Shown here one piece after another: positions 1 through 7,719 of a stretch of DNA of 35,661 bases (position 1 is its first letter; the number at the start of each line of letters is the position of its first letter). Location: NCBI GenBank assembly GCA_964540795.1, contig CAZINX010000021.1, positions 1 through 35,661 of the forward strand. Reading direction: 5' to 3'. Below the pieces are notes generated by a model. The model was given only the letters and a program-made list of their open reading frames with translations, was not told the origin of the DNA and did no database searches. The DNA comes from Dichotomicrobium sp964540795 (GTDB taxonomy: Bacteria > Pseudomonadota > Alphaproteobacteria > Rhizobiales > Rhodomicrobiaceae). A program made the translations under genes and the position numbers.

Positions 1-83
1 GAATCGCCTATCTCGCCTCCGATGACGCGGGCTTCGTCACGGGCGCTGAGCTTGTCATCGACGGTGGCTACGTGGCGCAATAG
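1..83 (+). CDS. SDR family oxidoreductase, C-terminal fragment
   Basis: The window opens inside a gene; the readable frame starts at base 3 and ends with TAG at 81-83. The last residues read IAYLASDDAGFVTGAELVID then GGYVAQ, which is the characteristic C-terminal end of classical short-chain dehydrogenases/reductases (the segment after the substrate-binding loop, with the conserved 'S-D-x-A-x-F-V-T-G-x-x-x-x-V-D-G-G' pattern). The substrate cannot be told from this tail. The start lies outside the window. Confidence 0.88.
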   Translation, partial: IAYLASDDAGFVTGAELVIDGGYVAQ

Positions 84-188
84 CCGCATGGCGGAGTGAT
101 GTCGCAGTGCGCCGTAAGCTGGCATCCTAGGCAAAAACTTTCGGTGGGATATAACGGTTTCAAGTTTCCCAAATTTTAGGTTCGGCAT

Positions 189-650
189 TCACCGATAATG
201 ACTGTTATTCAATGGCGGCTTGAACCGCGATAGGAGCACATTCTCTTCGGACAAATAGGTATTGATCTCTCCGACCGGAGTCCTCACCATGGTTCCGGAC
301 CGCCCCCAAATTTCGGCAGGCTTGCCGTTATTCCCTTTCCCGAGCCACCTTAGCCATCGGTTGGCGTCCACGAGTTCGTCCTCTAGGCGTTTTTGGTCGC
401 GCACGCGCGTCTCGCCTCGGAGGCGACGTTCCTTCCAGCAGGCAGAGTACGCAATGCGTCTGCGAAGCGTACTGAAACAACTGCCGATCCGCACGATCTC
501 ACCGTCGATGACCCATGCGTATATGGCACGGTCCGCACTGGCTGTTTCCTCATCGATGATTTTTAAGTCCGACCGTAAATCATCCAAAATCCGGAATTCG
601 GCAAACTTAACGAACCCATAGTCCCGCAAAAGTTCTGTGGCGTCAGTCAT
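189..650 (-). CDS. GIY-YIG-like nuclease domain protein (putative)
   Basis: A protein of 153 residues if started at the ATG at 650 (MTDATELLRDYGF). That start overlaps the upstream gene's stop (643-645) by 8 bases, as in translational coupling; an upstream ATG at 707 is possible but would lie deep inside the neighbour. The middle reads AIYAWV...GEIVRIGSC, which resembles the two beta strands of the GIY-YIG fold. Next come an Arg-rich helix (STLRRRI) and, at the C terminus, EINTYLSEENVLLSRFKPPLNN, resembling the family's conserved Glu and the closing 'PPLN' motif. The first Gly and first Tyr of the name motif are replaced, so catalysis is uncertain. The gene is AT-richer than the imu operon and paired with the gene at 643-1383. 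The fold call is by motif inspection only. Confidence 0.6.
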   Translation of the reverse strand: MTDATELLRDYGFVKFAEFRILDDLRSDLKIIDEETASADRAIYAWVIDGEIVRIGSCFSTLRRRIAYSACWKERRLRGETRVRDQKRLEDELVDANRWLRWLGKGNNGKPAEIWGRSGTMVRTPVGEINTYLSEENVLLSRFKPPLNNSHYR

Positions 651-1383
651 CGCGTTGCCAAAGGTAGCGATAGTGAGCGGGCTGGCCCATCTGCTCAGGG
701 TCAACATCTGGAACTCTTGTGTACCCGTTCCATGCCTCTGAGTTGTCTCCTACCAGCAATAGCCTAGGCATATCTTTCGCATGCGAGGCGAGCCGCTCCA
801 AAATCCCACCCCGCCCAAACCTGTCGTAATTTAAACCAAACCCATGATCTTGTATCACGACGCACCACGGGCTTTGCAGGCTGGAAGGTTGGCAGAAGAG
901 GGCGTCAAAGCCGGCAAAACCATCAGCTCCTAGGCAAAGCAGCGCGAAACGATGGGCACCGTGATCTCTACCCACAGTTGGATTGCGTTCAAGTATTTCG
1001 ATGAGGCCGTATGGCTTGGCAAGCTCTGCCCAAGGTTTTCTACTATGGTAAGCCGCAGAAGTTGGCGTCCAGCCTCTGGGCGTCAAATCCGACATATCAA
1101 GTTCAAAATGGGCGATGCTGGAATAGCCTCGTATCGAATGCTGAGCTTTCTGGAGAATTTCAGCACGCGAGACCGTGTAGTCCACATATAGGAAACAGTG
1201 ACAGGCGCCGGCACTGTTGAAGCTTGCTATTGGGCCTCCATCGCTCTTGGAGCCAGGATAAAATAAATTCCTTGATGACAGGAAATGACTTACAACGTCA
1301 TTTTTCGTTAATCCATGAATTCTTTCCAGCCAATATGGCTGGGGCTCTCTTAATTTCTTCAATTCATCACGAAGTGAAACCAA
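643..1383 (-). CDS. hypothetical protein, first gene of a two-gene islet
   Basis: I do not recognise this family. I start it at the TTG at 1383-1381 because a strong AAGGAGG Shine-Dalgarno (1395-1389) sits 5 bases upstream, giving 246 residues. The frame stays open to 2025, but that extension runs antisense through the SOS promoter and imuA and has low-complexity composition. The protein begins VSLRDELKKLREPQPYWLERI. It has a YPGSKSDGGPI segment, CHCFLYVDYTVSR, FALLCLGADGFAGFDALF, VVIQDHGFGLNYDRFG and LLLVGDNSEAWNGY, which suggest an alpha/beta globular protein without signal peptide or membrane segment. It overlaps the GIY-YIG-like gene downstream, so the two probably work together. A mobile-defence role is possible but is inference from context. 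Confidence 0.68.
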   Translation of the reverse strand: MVSLRDELKKLREPQPYWLERIHGLTKNDVVSHFLSSRNLFYPGSKSDGGPIASFNSAGACHCFLYVDYTVSRAEILQKAQHSIRGYSSIAHFELDMSDLTPRGWTPTSAAYHSRKPWAELAKPYGLIEILERNPTVGRDHGAHRFALLCLGADGFAGFDALFCQPSSLQSPWCVVIQDHGFGLNYDRFGRGGILERLASHAKDMPRLLLVGDNSEAWNGYTRVPDVDPEQMGQPAHYRYLWQRDD

Positions 1384-1458
1384 GCACCCCTCCTTGCCTC
1401 GATTAAAGAAGATGATTTCACTAAAAAGCACTGAACGATTGATTGGCGTTGGCTTTTC

Positions 1459-1487
1459 AGGATAGATTAAATAAATTGCGAGCGCAA
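1459..1487 (-). promoter_or_regulatory. putative sigma70 promoter of the two-gene islet
   Basis: On the minus strand TTGCGC (1487-1482) is followed after 17 bases by TATCCT (1464-1459). The expected transcription start is near 1452, leaving a leader of about 70 bases before the TTG start at 1383. Its position supports starting the gene at 1383 rather than further upstream. Confidence 0.45.
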
Positions 1488-1723
1488 GAGAAGAGGTATC
1501 TTTCGAGGCTGTGTCCGAGACCTGTTCCGTATGATCACGCGGGCTGGTAAGTGCGGATCCGGTGCTTGCTTGCCAATCGACTGGTATCTTGGCTTTCACC
1601 CATCGCAGCAGACACGATATTAGAAGCGGATATCCACTTCGACAGAACGAGCCAATATTGAGAAGATTGCCCGGCTGTCCCATGACATGGATCAGACTGA
1701 AGCGGTGCGACAATACGGGCGGC

Positions 1724-1752
1724 TTGATCGAACGCGCAAGCTTGGGTAGAAC
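1724..1752 (+). promoter_or_regulatory. putative promoter of imuA-imuB-dnaE2
   Basis: TTGATC (1724-1729) and TAGAAC (1747-1752) are separated by 17 bases. The LexA box begins inside the -10 hexamer, as expected for repression by promoter occlusion. Expected transcription start is near 1759, about 40 bases before imuA. Confidence 0.5.
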
Positions 1753-1763
1753 AAAGTGAGAAC
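1749..1763. promoter_or_regulatory. alphaproteobacterial LexA (SOS) box
   Basis: The sequence is GAAC-N7-GAAC on the plus strand, that is GTTC-N7-GTTC on the minus strand, an exact match to the direct-repeat SOS box known from Rhodobacter, Caulobacter and Rhizobium. It lies 36 bases upstream of imuA and overlaps the putative -10. This predicts LexA repression and DNA-damage induction of the operon, as for the same cassette in related bacteria. Confidence 0.88.
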
Positions 1764-1798
1764 ATTGGCGTACAGCCTGAACGGATTGTTTTACCCGC

Positions 1799-2656
1799 AT
1801 GAGCCGATCAACCCCCGCGCACGAGGCGCAACACACGCGCGACGCCGCGCCCCGGAGCGACCGCGCCCGGCTGCTCGATGAGCTGCGCCGGGAGGTGGGC
1901 GCGCTTGAAGCCGCGCCGGAAAGCGCCGATGAGGTTACAGCCGCGCCGTGGCGTTTCGGTCTCACCGAGGTGGACGCTGCCCTGCCCGAGGGGCAACTGG
2001 CGCGCGGCGCGCTGCATGAGATCACCGCGGACGCCTACCCCGACATGACGGCGGCGGTCGGCTTCTGCCTCGGCCTGCTAAGGCTGCTGCCGCCGCACCC
2101 GCGCACCGCCGCGCGCACGGTCCTGTGGAGCCGCAGCCGCTTCGCCCGGCGCGAATTCGGCGCGCTTTACGGCCACGGGCTGTCCGCCTTCGGCCTCGAC
2201 CCCGCCAGCCTGCTGTTCGTCGACGCGGACAAGGCGCAGGACACGCTCTGGACGATGGAAGAAGGCGCGCGCGCCGGCTGCCTGCTTGCCGTCGTGGGCG
2301 AGACCAGCGCGCCCGGCTTCAAGCAGACCCAGCGCCTCAGCCGCGCCGCCGCCATCACGCAAACTCCGGTCCTTCTGCTGATCCCGCCGGACAGCGCCCA
2401 GCCCAGCACCGCCGCCACGCGCTGGCGCATCGCCCGCGCGCCCGGACCGCCGGATGCTTACGACGACCGCGCGCCCGGGCGTGCGCGCTGGCACGCAATG
2501 CTCACCCGCTGCCGGGGCGGGCGGCCGAAGGACTGGTTCATGGAGTGGCGTAATGAGACGCATCGTTTCGATCTGGCTGCCGGCGTTTCCGATCGACCGC
2601 CTGAGACGCGACGACCGCCGCAAGCCCCAGGCCGAACGGCTGAACGGTCTTCATGA
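1799..2656 (+). CDS. imuA: ImuA, RecA-like accessory protein of error-prone repair
   Basis: A protein of 285 residues and the first gene of the imuA-imuB-dnaE2 mutasome operon. After a charged N-terminal helix (RARLLDELRREVGALE) comes the family core: LTEVDAALPEGQLARGALHEI, then VLWSRSRFARREFGALYGHG, FGLDPASLLFVDADKAQDTLWTMEE and the RLSRAAAITQTPVLLLI strand. These match ImuA (SulA/RecA-like, lacking an intact Walker A), which helps bring the mutagenic polymerase DnaE2 to lesions together with ImuB. The start ATG at 1799 has no clear ribosome site. The 3' end overlaps imuB by about 100 bases, which suggests tight coupling. Controlled by the SOS box at 1749-1763. Confidence 0.9.
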   Translation: MSRSTPAHEAQHTRDAAPRSDRARLLDELRREVGALEAAPESADEVTAAPWRFGLTEVDAALPEGQLARGALHEITADAYPDMTAAVGFCLGLLRLLPPHPRTAARTVLWSRSRFARREFGALYGHGLSAFGLDPASLLFVDADKAQDTLWTMEEGARAGCLLAVVGETSAPGFKQTQRLSRAAAITQTPVLLLIPPDSAQPSTAATRWRIARAPGPPDAYDDRAPGRARWHAMLTRCRGGRPKDWFMEWRNETHRFDLAAGVSDRPPETRRPPQAPGRTAERSS

Positions 2657-4130
2657 CGGCAGCCCCTTCGCCCTGAGCGCGAAGGAGGGCCAGCGCCTTG
2701 TCATCGCCGCAGCGAACCGTCCGGCGGTCGAGGCGGGCGTTACGCCGGGCATGGGCGTGGCCGATGCGCTCGCCATGCTGCCAAGCCTCAACACGTATCC
2801 GGCGCAAGCAGAGCGCGACCGCCGCGCCCTGCACGATCTGGCGCGCTGGTGCGTGCGCTACACGCCGTGGGCCAATGTCGACGGCGCGGACGGGCTGTGG
2901 CTCGACATCACCGGCACGGCGCACCTGTTCGGCGGCGAGGTCACGATGCTGCGCCGGATCACCGCCGACCTGGCGAAGCTGGGCTTTACCGGCAGCGTGG
3001 GCGCGGCGGGGACGCCGGGCGCGGCCTGGGCGCTGGCGCGGTATGGCCCGTCCGGCTCGGTGCAAAAACGGATCGCCCCGGCGGGCGAGCGGCTCGACAC
3101 CATGCTGCGCGACCTGCCGGTAGAGGCGCTGCGGCTCGATCCCAAACCCGCCGAGCTATTGCGCCGTCTCGGCCTGCGCACTATCGGCGATGTCCTGCCG
3201 ATCCCGCGCGCGAGCCTTGCCCGCCGCTTCCAGAGCAGCGCCCAGAGCGAGAGCGTGCTCACCCGGCTCGATCAGGCGCTAGGGCTGAAGGGCGAGCCGA
3301 TCTCGCCGCTCGGGCCGCCGCCGGTGTTCGAGGCGCGGCGCAATTTCGCCGAGCCCTGCGTAGCGCGCGAGGGCCTGCCACCGATCCTGCGCGCGCTGCT
3401 GGGTGATCTGTGCGCGCAGATGGAGCGCGAGGGCCAGGGCGCGCGGCGCATCACGCTCACCGCCTGCCACACCGACGGGCGCATCACCCGCCGGCGCATC
3501 GGCACGGCGCGCCCTTCCCGCGACCCGGAACACCTGGCGCGCCTGTTCCGTCAGCCGTTGGAAAGCCTCGACCCGGATTTCGGCATCGACCTGTTCATCC
3601 TCTCCGCCGACCGTACGGAGCCGCTCGGGCCGCATCAGGCGGTTTTGGAGAACAAAACAAGTACGGACGAGGCGGAGTTGGCGCAGCTCATCGACCGGCT
3701 GTCAAACCGGCTGGGCGCGCAGAACATTCACTGGCTCGCGCCGCTGGAGAGCCATCGACCCGAGAACGCCCAGACCCAGCGCCCGGCGGACAGCGACCCG
3801 CCATCAACTGGCTGGCCCGACCACATGCCGCCGCGCCCGCTGCGCCTGCTGGACAGGCCCGAGCCGATCGAGGCGGTCGCGGAAGTGCCCGACGGCCCGC
3901 CGCTGCTGTTCCGCTGGCGCCGTGTGCTGCGCCGGGTCGCCCGCGCGCGCGGGCCGGAGCGCATCGCGCCGGAATGGTGGAACGCCAGCGGGCCATCCGC
4001 GCGCCCGCGCGACTATTACGACATCGAGGATACCAGCGGGCGGCGCTATTGGGTGTTCCGCGAGGGGCAATATGACGAGACAGGCGAAGGCCCGCCGCCG
4101 CGCTGGTACCTGCACGGGTTGTTCGCATGA
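2553..4130 (+). CDS. imuB: ImuB, Y-family polymerase-like mutasome subunit
   Basis: A protein of 525 residues from the ATG at 2553; MRRIVSIWLPAFPIDRLRR is the typical ImuB N terminus, and the longer open frame starting at 2454 only overlaps imuA. The N-terminal part follows the Y-family palm/fingers layout (RLVIAAANRPAVEAGVTPGM, then GLWLDITGTAHLFGGE). The acidic catalytic residues of active polymerases appear degenerate, as is known for ImuB, which acts as an adaptor binding the beta clamp and DnaE2. The C terminus (PPLLFRWRRVLRRVARARGPERIAPEWW ... RRYWVFREG ... WYLHGLFA) is the conserved ImuB tail. The stop overlaps the dnaE2 start (ATGA at 4127-4130). Confidence 0.92.
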   Translation: MRRIVSIWLPAFPIDRLRRDDRRKPQAERLNGLHDGSPFALSAKEGQRLVIAAANRPAVEAGVTPGMGVADALAMLPSLNTYPAQAERDRRALHDLARWCVRYTPWANVDGADGLWLDITGTAHLFGGEVTMLRRITADLAKLGFTGSVGAAGTPGAAWALARYGPSGSVQKRIAPAGERLDTMLRDLPVEALRLDPKPAELLRRLGLRTIGDVLPIPRASLARRFQSSAQSESVLTRLDQALGLKGEPISPLGPPPVFEARRNFAEPCVAREGLPPILRALLGDLCAQMEREGQGARRITLTACHTDGRITRRRIGTARPSRDPEHLARLFRQPLESLDPDFGIDLFILSADRTEPLGPHQAVLENKTSTDEAELAQLIDRLSNRLGAQNIHWLAPLESHRPENAQTQRPADSDPPSTGWPDHMPPRPLRLLDRPEPIEAVAEVPDGPPLLFRWRRVLRRVARARGPERIAPEWWNASGPSARPRDYYDIEDTSGRRYWVFREGQYDETGEGPPPRWYLHGLFA

Positions 4131-7100
4131 GCGCGTGGTTTTCGGAACCGGCCTATGCCGAGTTGCAGGTCACGACCAATTTCAGCTTCCTGCGCGGCGG
4201 CTCCCACCCGGATGAACTGGTGCAGACCGCCAAGGCGCGGGGGCTTTCCGCGCTCGCCGTTACCGACCGCAACAGCCTCGCCGGGGTGGTGCGCGCGCAT
4301 ATCGCGGCGAAGGCCGAGGGGCTGCGGCTGATCGTCGGCTGCCGGCTCGACCTGCGCGATGCGCCGAGCCTCTTGTGCTACCCCACCGACCGCGCGGCCT
4401 ATGGCCGGCTGTGCTGCCTTTTGAGCGTGGGCAAGATGCGCGCGGACAAGGGCGGTTGCACACTCGACCTGGCCGATGTCGCGGCGCACGCCCAAGGTCA
4501 GATCTTCGTCGTCCTGCCGCCTGAAGCGCCCGGCCCCGGCTTCGCGGACGAGTTGCGCGATCTGGCTGCGCGACTAAAGCGCGTTCCGACCAGATTGAAC
4601 CGCAACGGCTCCGTCATTGCGAGGCCGGAACGGCCGAAGCAATCCAGCGACATGGCGCATGGGACTGGATTGCTTCACTTCGTTCGCAATGACGGATTCG
4701 GAGCCGACTCAACCCGAACGGAAACCGCTTTAAAGGCCGACGGCGGCGCGCCGGTCTACCTCGCCGCGCACAACCACCTGGACGGCGACGACCGCGCGCG
4801 CCTCGCCCGCTTGGCCGGGATCGCCGAACGCGCAGATGTCCCACTGGTCGCAACGAACGACGTGCTCTATCACAACCCCGCGCGCCGCCCGCTGCAGGAC
4901 GTGCTCACCTGCATCCGCGAGAAATGCACGATCGACGAAGCCGGCTACCGCCTCACCAAGAACGCCGAACGCCACATCAAGCCGCCCGCCGAGATGGCGT
5001 GGCTATTCCGCGGCTTCGAGGACGCGATCGCGCGCAGCGTGGAGATCGCCGAATACTGCCGGTTCTCGCTGGATGAGCTGAAATACGAATACCCCGAGGA
5101 GCCGGTCCCGCCAGGCAAGACGCCCCAGAGCCATCTGGAAGACCTCGCCTGGGAAGGCGCGCGGCGGCACTACCCCGCGGGCGTGCCGGACAAGGTCGCG
5201 GCGAACATCCGGCGCGAACTCTCGCTGATCGCCGAGCTGGACTACGCGCCCTATTTCCTCACTGTCCACGACATCGTCGCCTATGCCCGCACGCCGCAGC
5301 CGGACAAGGGCCGCCACGACCCGATCCTGTGCCAGGGGCGCGGCTCGGCGGCGAACTCGACCGTGTGCTTCTGCCTCGGCATCACCTCGGTAAACCCGGA
5401 GGAGATCGACCTTTTGTTTGAGCGGTTCATCACGGCCGAGCGAGGCGAGCCGCCGGATATCGACGTGGATTTCGAGCATGAGCGCCGCGAGGAAGTCATC
5501 CAGTACATCTACGAGCGCTATGGCCGCGACCGCGCCGGCATCGCCGCAACGGTAATTTGCTACCGCGCCCGCTCGGCCATCCGCGAGGTCGGTAAAGCGA
5601 TGGGCCTCAGCGAGGATGTCACCGCCGCACTCGCGGGCACCATCTGGGGTTCGGGCAACCGGCCGATCCCGGAAAACCACGTGCGCGAAGCCGGCCTCGA
5701 CCCCACCGACCCGCGCCTGTTGCAAACCCTGCGCCTCGCCGCCGAGCTGACCGGCTTCCCGCGCCACCTGTCCCAGCATGTCGGCGGCTTCGTGCTGACG
5801 CGCACGCTCCTGACCGAGACCGTGCCGGTCGGCAACGCGGCGATGGACGCGCGCACCTTCATCGAATGGGACAAGGATGACATCAACGCGCTCGGCCTGA
5901 TGAAAGTCGATGTGCTGTCGCTGGGGATGCTCACCTGCATCCGCAAATGCTTCGACCTGCTCGCCGCGCATTACGGGCAGACCTACACGCTCGCGAGCGT
6001 CCCGAACGACGACAAGGCGGTCTATGACATGATCTCGCGCGCGGACACGATCGGCGTGTTCCAGATCGAAAGCCGCGCACAGATGTCGATGCTGCCGCGC
6101 CTCAAGCCGCGCGAATTCTACGACCTCGTGATCGAGATCGCCATCGTCCGTCCCGGCCCGATCCAGGGCGACATGGTCCACCCCTATCTGCGCCGCCGCG
6201 CCGGGTTGGAAGAGGTCACGTTCCCCTCGCCCGCGCCGGACCACGGCCCGCCGGATGAGCTGCACCGCATCCTCGGCAAGACGCTGGGGGTGCCGCTGTT
6301 CCAGGAGCAGGCGATGCGCCTCGCCATGGTCGCGGCGGATTTCACGCCGGAAGAGCTGAATGGCCTGCGCCACGCGCTGGCGACCTTCCGCCGGCGCGGC
6401 ACGATCGGCAAGTTCGAGGACAAGATGGTCAAGCGCATGACCGAGCGCGGCTATGACGCGGAGTTCGCGCGGCGCTGCTTCAGCCAGATCAAGGGCTTCG
6501 GCGAATACGGCTTCCCCGAAAGCCATTCCGCCAGCTTCGCGCGGCTTGCCTATGTCTCAAGCTGGCTCAAGTGCCACTATCCGGATGTGTTCGCCTGCGG
6601 CCTGCTCAACTCTCAGCCGATGGGCTTCTATGCGCCCGCGCAGATCATCCGCGATGCGCGCGAACACGGCGTGGAGGTGCACCCGGTCGATGTAAACGCC
6701 AGCGAATGGGACAATACGCTGGAGCCGGGCGAAAGTGGATTCGCTCTGCGGCTGGGGATGCGCAATGTCGACGGGCTGGGCGAGGCGCCGGCGCGGGCGA
6801 TTGCCGAGGCGCGGGGCAACGGCTATTTCAACATCGCTGAAGTGCGCCGGCGCTCAGGCGTGCGCGTCGCGGCGCTAGAGCGGCTGGCGGAGGCGGATGC
6901 GTTCCGCTCGCTGGGGCTGGACCGGCGCGCGGCGCTGTGGCAGGTGCGCCAGCTTGGCAAGGCGAAGGAGTTGCCGCTGTTCGCCCGCGCAGAAACCAGT
7001 GAGCAGGGACCGGAGCCGGAGGTGGCGCTGCCACCGATGCCGCTAAGCGAACACGTCATCGCGGATTATCAGAGCCTGAGCCTGTCGCTTAAAAGCCATC

Positions 7101-7576
7101 CGTTGTCGTTCCTGCGCGCGGGGCTGAACAAGCGCGGCGTGGTGACAGCGGCGGGGCTGCACGAGCTGCGAAACGGCGCGCGCGCGTCCGTCGCCGGGCT
7201 GGTGCTGGTGCGCCAGCGGCCTGGCACGGCGCAAGGCGTGATCTTCATGACCATCGAGGACGAGACGGCTTCCGCGAATGTCGTGGTCTGGCCAAGCGTG
7301 TTCGAGGCGCAGCGCAGCGTGGTGATGGGCGCGCGGCTGATGCTGGTGCACGGTGCGGTGCAGGCGAAGGACGGGGTGATCCACCTGATCGCTCGGCGGC
7401 TGGAGGATCATACGCCGGCGCTGATGGCGCTGGCCGGGCAAGATAGCCGGGTTGGGGAACCTTTGAACATGCCTCTCGCCCACGCCGACGAGGTGCGCAA
7501 ACCGCTCGACACGCAGAACCCGCGCGCGCATCCGCGCAACGTGCGCGTCGTGCCGAAGTCCCGCGATTTTCATTGA
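4127..7576 (+). CDS. dnaE2: DnaE2, error-prone DNA polymerase III alpha-type subunit
   Basis: A protein of 1149 residues. It starts with the PHP domain (YAELQVTTNFSFLRGGSHPDELV, AVTDRNSLAGVVRAH), followed by the C-family polymerase core: CQGRGSAANSTVCFCLGIT, then GEPPDIDVDFEHERREEVIQYIYERYGR with the catalytic acidic residues, and RPGPIQGDMVHPYLRRR. The C-terminal OB domain reads VAGLVLVRQRPGTAQGVIFMTIEDETA. DnaE2 carries out lesion-bypass synthesis with ImuA and ImuB after DNA damage. Residues about 150-202 are foreign to the family: they are the translation of a nested palindromic repeat inserted in frame (4576-4731), which explains a protein roughly 50 residues longer than usual. The frame is intact, so the polymerase is probably still made. 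Confidence 0.95.
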   Translation: MSAWFSEPAYAELQVTTNFSFLRGGSHPDELVQTAKARGLSALAVTDRNSLAGVVRAHIAAKAEGLRLIVGCRLDLRDAPSLLCYPTDRAAYGRLCCLLSVGKMRADKGGCTLDLADVAAHAQGQIFVVLPPEAPGPGFADELRDLAARLKRVPTRLNRNGSVIARPERPKQSSDMAHGTGLLHFVRNDGFGADSTRTETALKADGGAPVYLAAHNHLDGDDRARLARLAGIAERADVPLVATNDVLYHNPARRPLQDVLTCIREKCTIDEAGYRLTKNAERHIKPPAEMAWLFRGFEDAIARSVEIAEYCRFSLDELKYEYPEEPVPPGKTPQSHLEDLAWEGARRHYPAGVPDKVAANIRRELSLIAELDYAPYFLTVHDIVAYARTPQPDKGRHDPILCQGRGSAANSTVCFCLGITSVNPEEIDLLFERFITAERGEPPDIDVDFEHERREEVIQYIYERYGRDRAGIAATVICYRARSAIREVGKAMGLSEDVTAALAGTIWGSGNRPIPENHVREAGLDPTDPRLLQTLRLAAELTGFPRHLSQHVGGFVLTRTLLTETVPVGNAAMDARTFIEWDKDDINALGLMKVDVLSLGMLTCIRKCFDLLAAHYGQTYTLASVPNDDKAVYDMISRADTIGVFQIESRAQMSMLPRLKPREFYDLVIEIAIVRPGPIQGDMVHPYLRRRAGLEEVTFPSPAPDHGPPDELHRILGKTLGVPLFQEQAMRLAMVAADFTPEELNGLRHALATFRRRGTIGKFEDKMVKRMTERGYDAEFARRCFSQIKGFGEYGFPESHSASFARLAYVSSWLKCHYPDVFACGLLNSQPMGFYAPAQIIRDAREHGVEVHPVDVNASEWDNTLEPGESGFALRLGMRNVDGLGEAPARAIAEARGNGYFNIAEVRRRSGVRVAALERLAEADAFRSLGLDRRAALWQVRQLGKAKELPLFARAETSEQGPEPEVALPPMPLSEHVIADYQSLSLSLKSHPLSFLRAGLNKRGVVTAAGLHELRNGARASVAGLVLVRQRPGTAQGVIFMTIEDETASANVVVWPSVFEAQRSVVMGARLMLVHGAVQAKDGVIHLIARRLEDHTPALMALAGQDSRVGEPLNMPLAHADEVRKPLDTQNPRAHPRNVRVVPKSRDFH
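4576..4731. repeat. outer palindromic repeat inserted in dnaE2
   Basis: The 156 bases between AAAGCG (4576-4581) and CGCTTT (4726-4731) form an imperfect inverted repeat whose arms (about 4576-4610 and 4696-4731) still match in blocks such as TTCCG/CGGAA, TTGA/TCAA and GGCTCCG/CGGAGCC. 156 is a multiple of three, so the dnaE2 frame is kept. The arms resemble a small intergenic palindrome family of Rhizobiales-type genomes (recollection, not searched). A different repeat (4611-4695) occupies its centre, so this looks like an element within an element. Confidence 0.65.
4611..4695. repeat. inner 85-bp palindromic repeat, copy 1 (inside dnaE2)
   Basis: An 85-base palindrome with ends CCGTCATTGC (4611-4620) and GCAATGACGG (4686-4695) and inner arms GAAGCAATCCAG and CTGGATTGCTTC. 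It belongs to the widespread 'GTCATTGCGAG...GAAGCAATCCAG' type of bacterial repeats. In dnaE2 it is translated as roughly VIARPERPKQSSDMAHGTGL and LHFVRND. The left half contains a small GGCC...GGCC hairpin; copy 2 at 7583-7667 has it in the right half, so the two copies are inverted to each other. Confidence 0.9.
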
Positions 7577-7582
7577 CGTGAA

Positions 7583-7667
7583 CGTCATTGCGAGCGTAGC
7601 GAAGCAATCCAGCCCAAGAAAGTCGCATCGCTGGATTGCTTCGGCCCATACGGGCCTCGCAATGACG
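7583..7667. repeat. inner palindromic repeat, copy 2 (after dnaE2)
   Basis: An 85-base palindrome of the same family and length as the one inside dnaE2: ends CGTCATTGCGAG and CTCGCAATGACG, inner arms GAAGCAATCCAG and CTGGATTGCTTC. It starts 7 bases after the dnaE2 stop and lies before the convergent gene at 7720. As RNA it would fold into one long hairpin and may act as a bidirectional transcription barrier. Confidence 0.92.
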
Positions 7668-7719
7668 AAATCGCATATTCACTCGTGTCGTTCTCGCGCT
7701 TCTTGATCGGCGACCAATG

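Larger units (their letters stand above)
1384..1798. other. divergent intergenic region
   Basis: This 415-base stretch separates the minus-strand islet gene from imuA. It holds the islet promoter at 1459-1487 and the imuA promoter with its SOS box near 1724-1763. The minus-strand frame is open across it, but the composition does not look coding and I see no other gene. Confidence 0.55.

Noticed and set aside
1384..2025. N-terminal extension of the minus-strand islet gene to 2025 or to the ATG at 1800
   Set aside because: It runs antisense through imuA and the SOS promoter, has low-complexity composition, and a strong AAGGAGG with a TTG start sits at 1383 behind a plausible promoter.
5003..6526. 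507-residue minus-strand open frame opposite dnaE2
   Set aside because: It is the GC-rich antisense shadow of conserved dnaE2 motifs, with Arg/Ala/Asp-rich composition and no recognisable domain.
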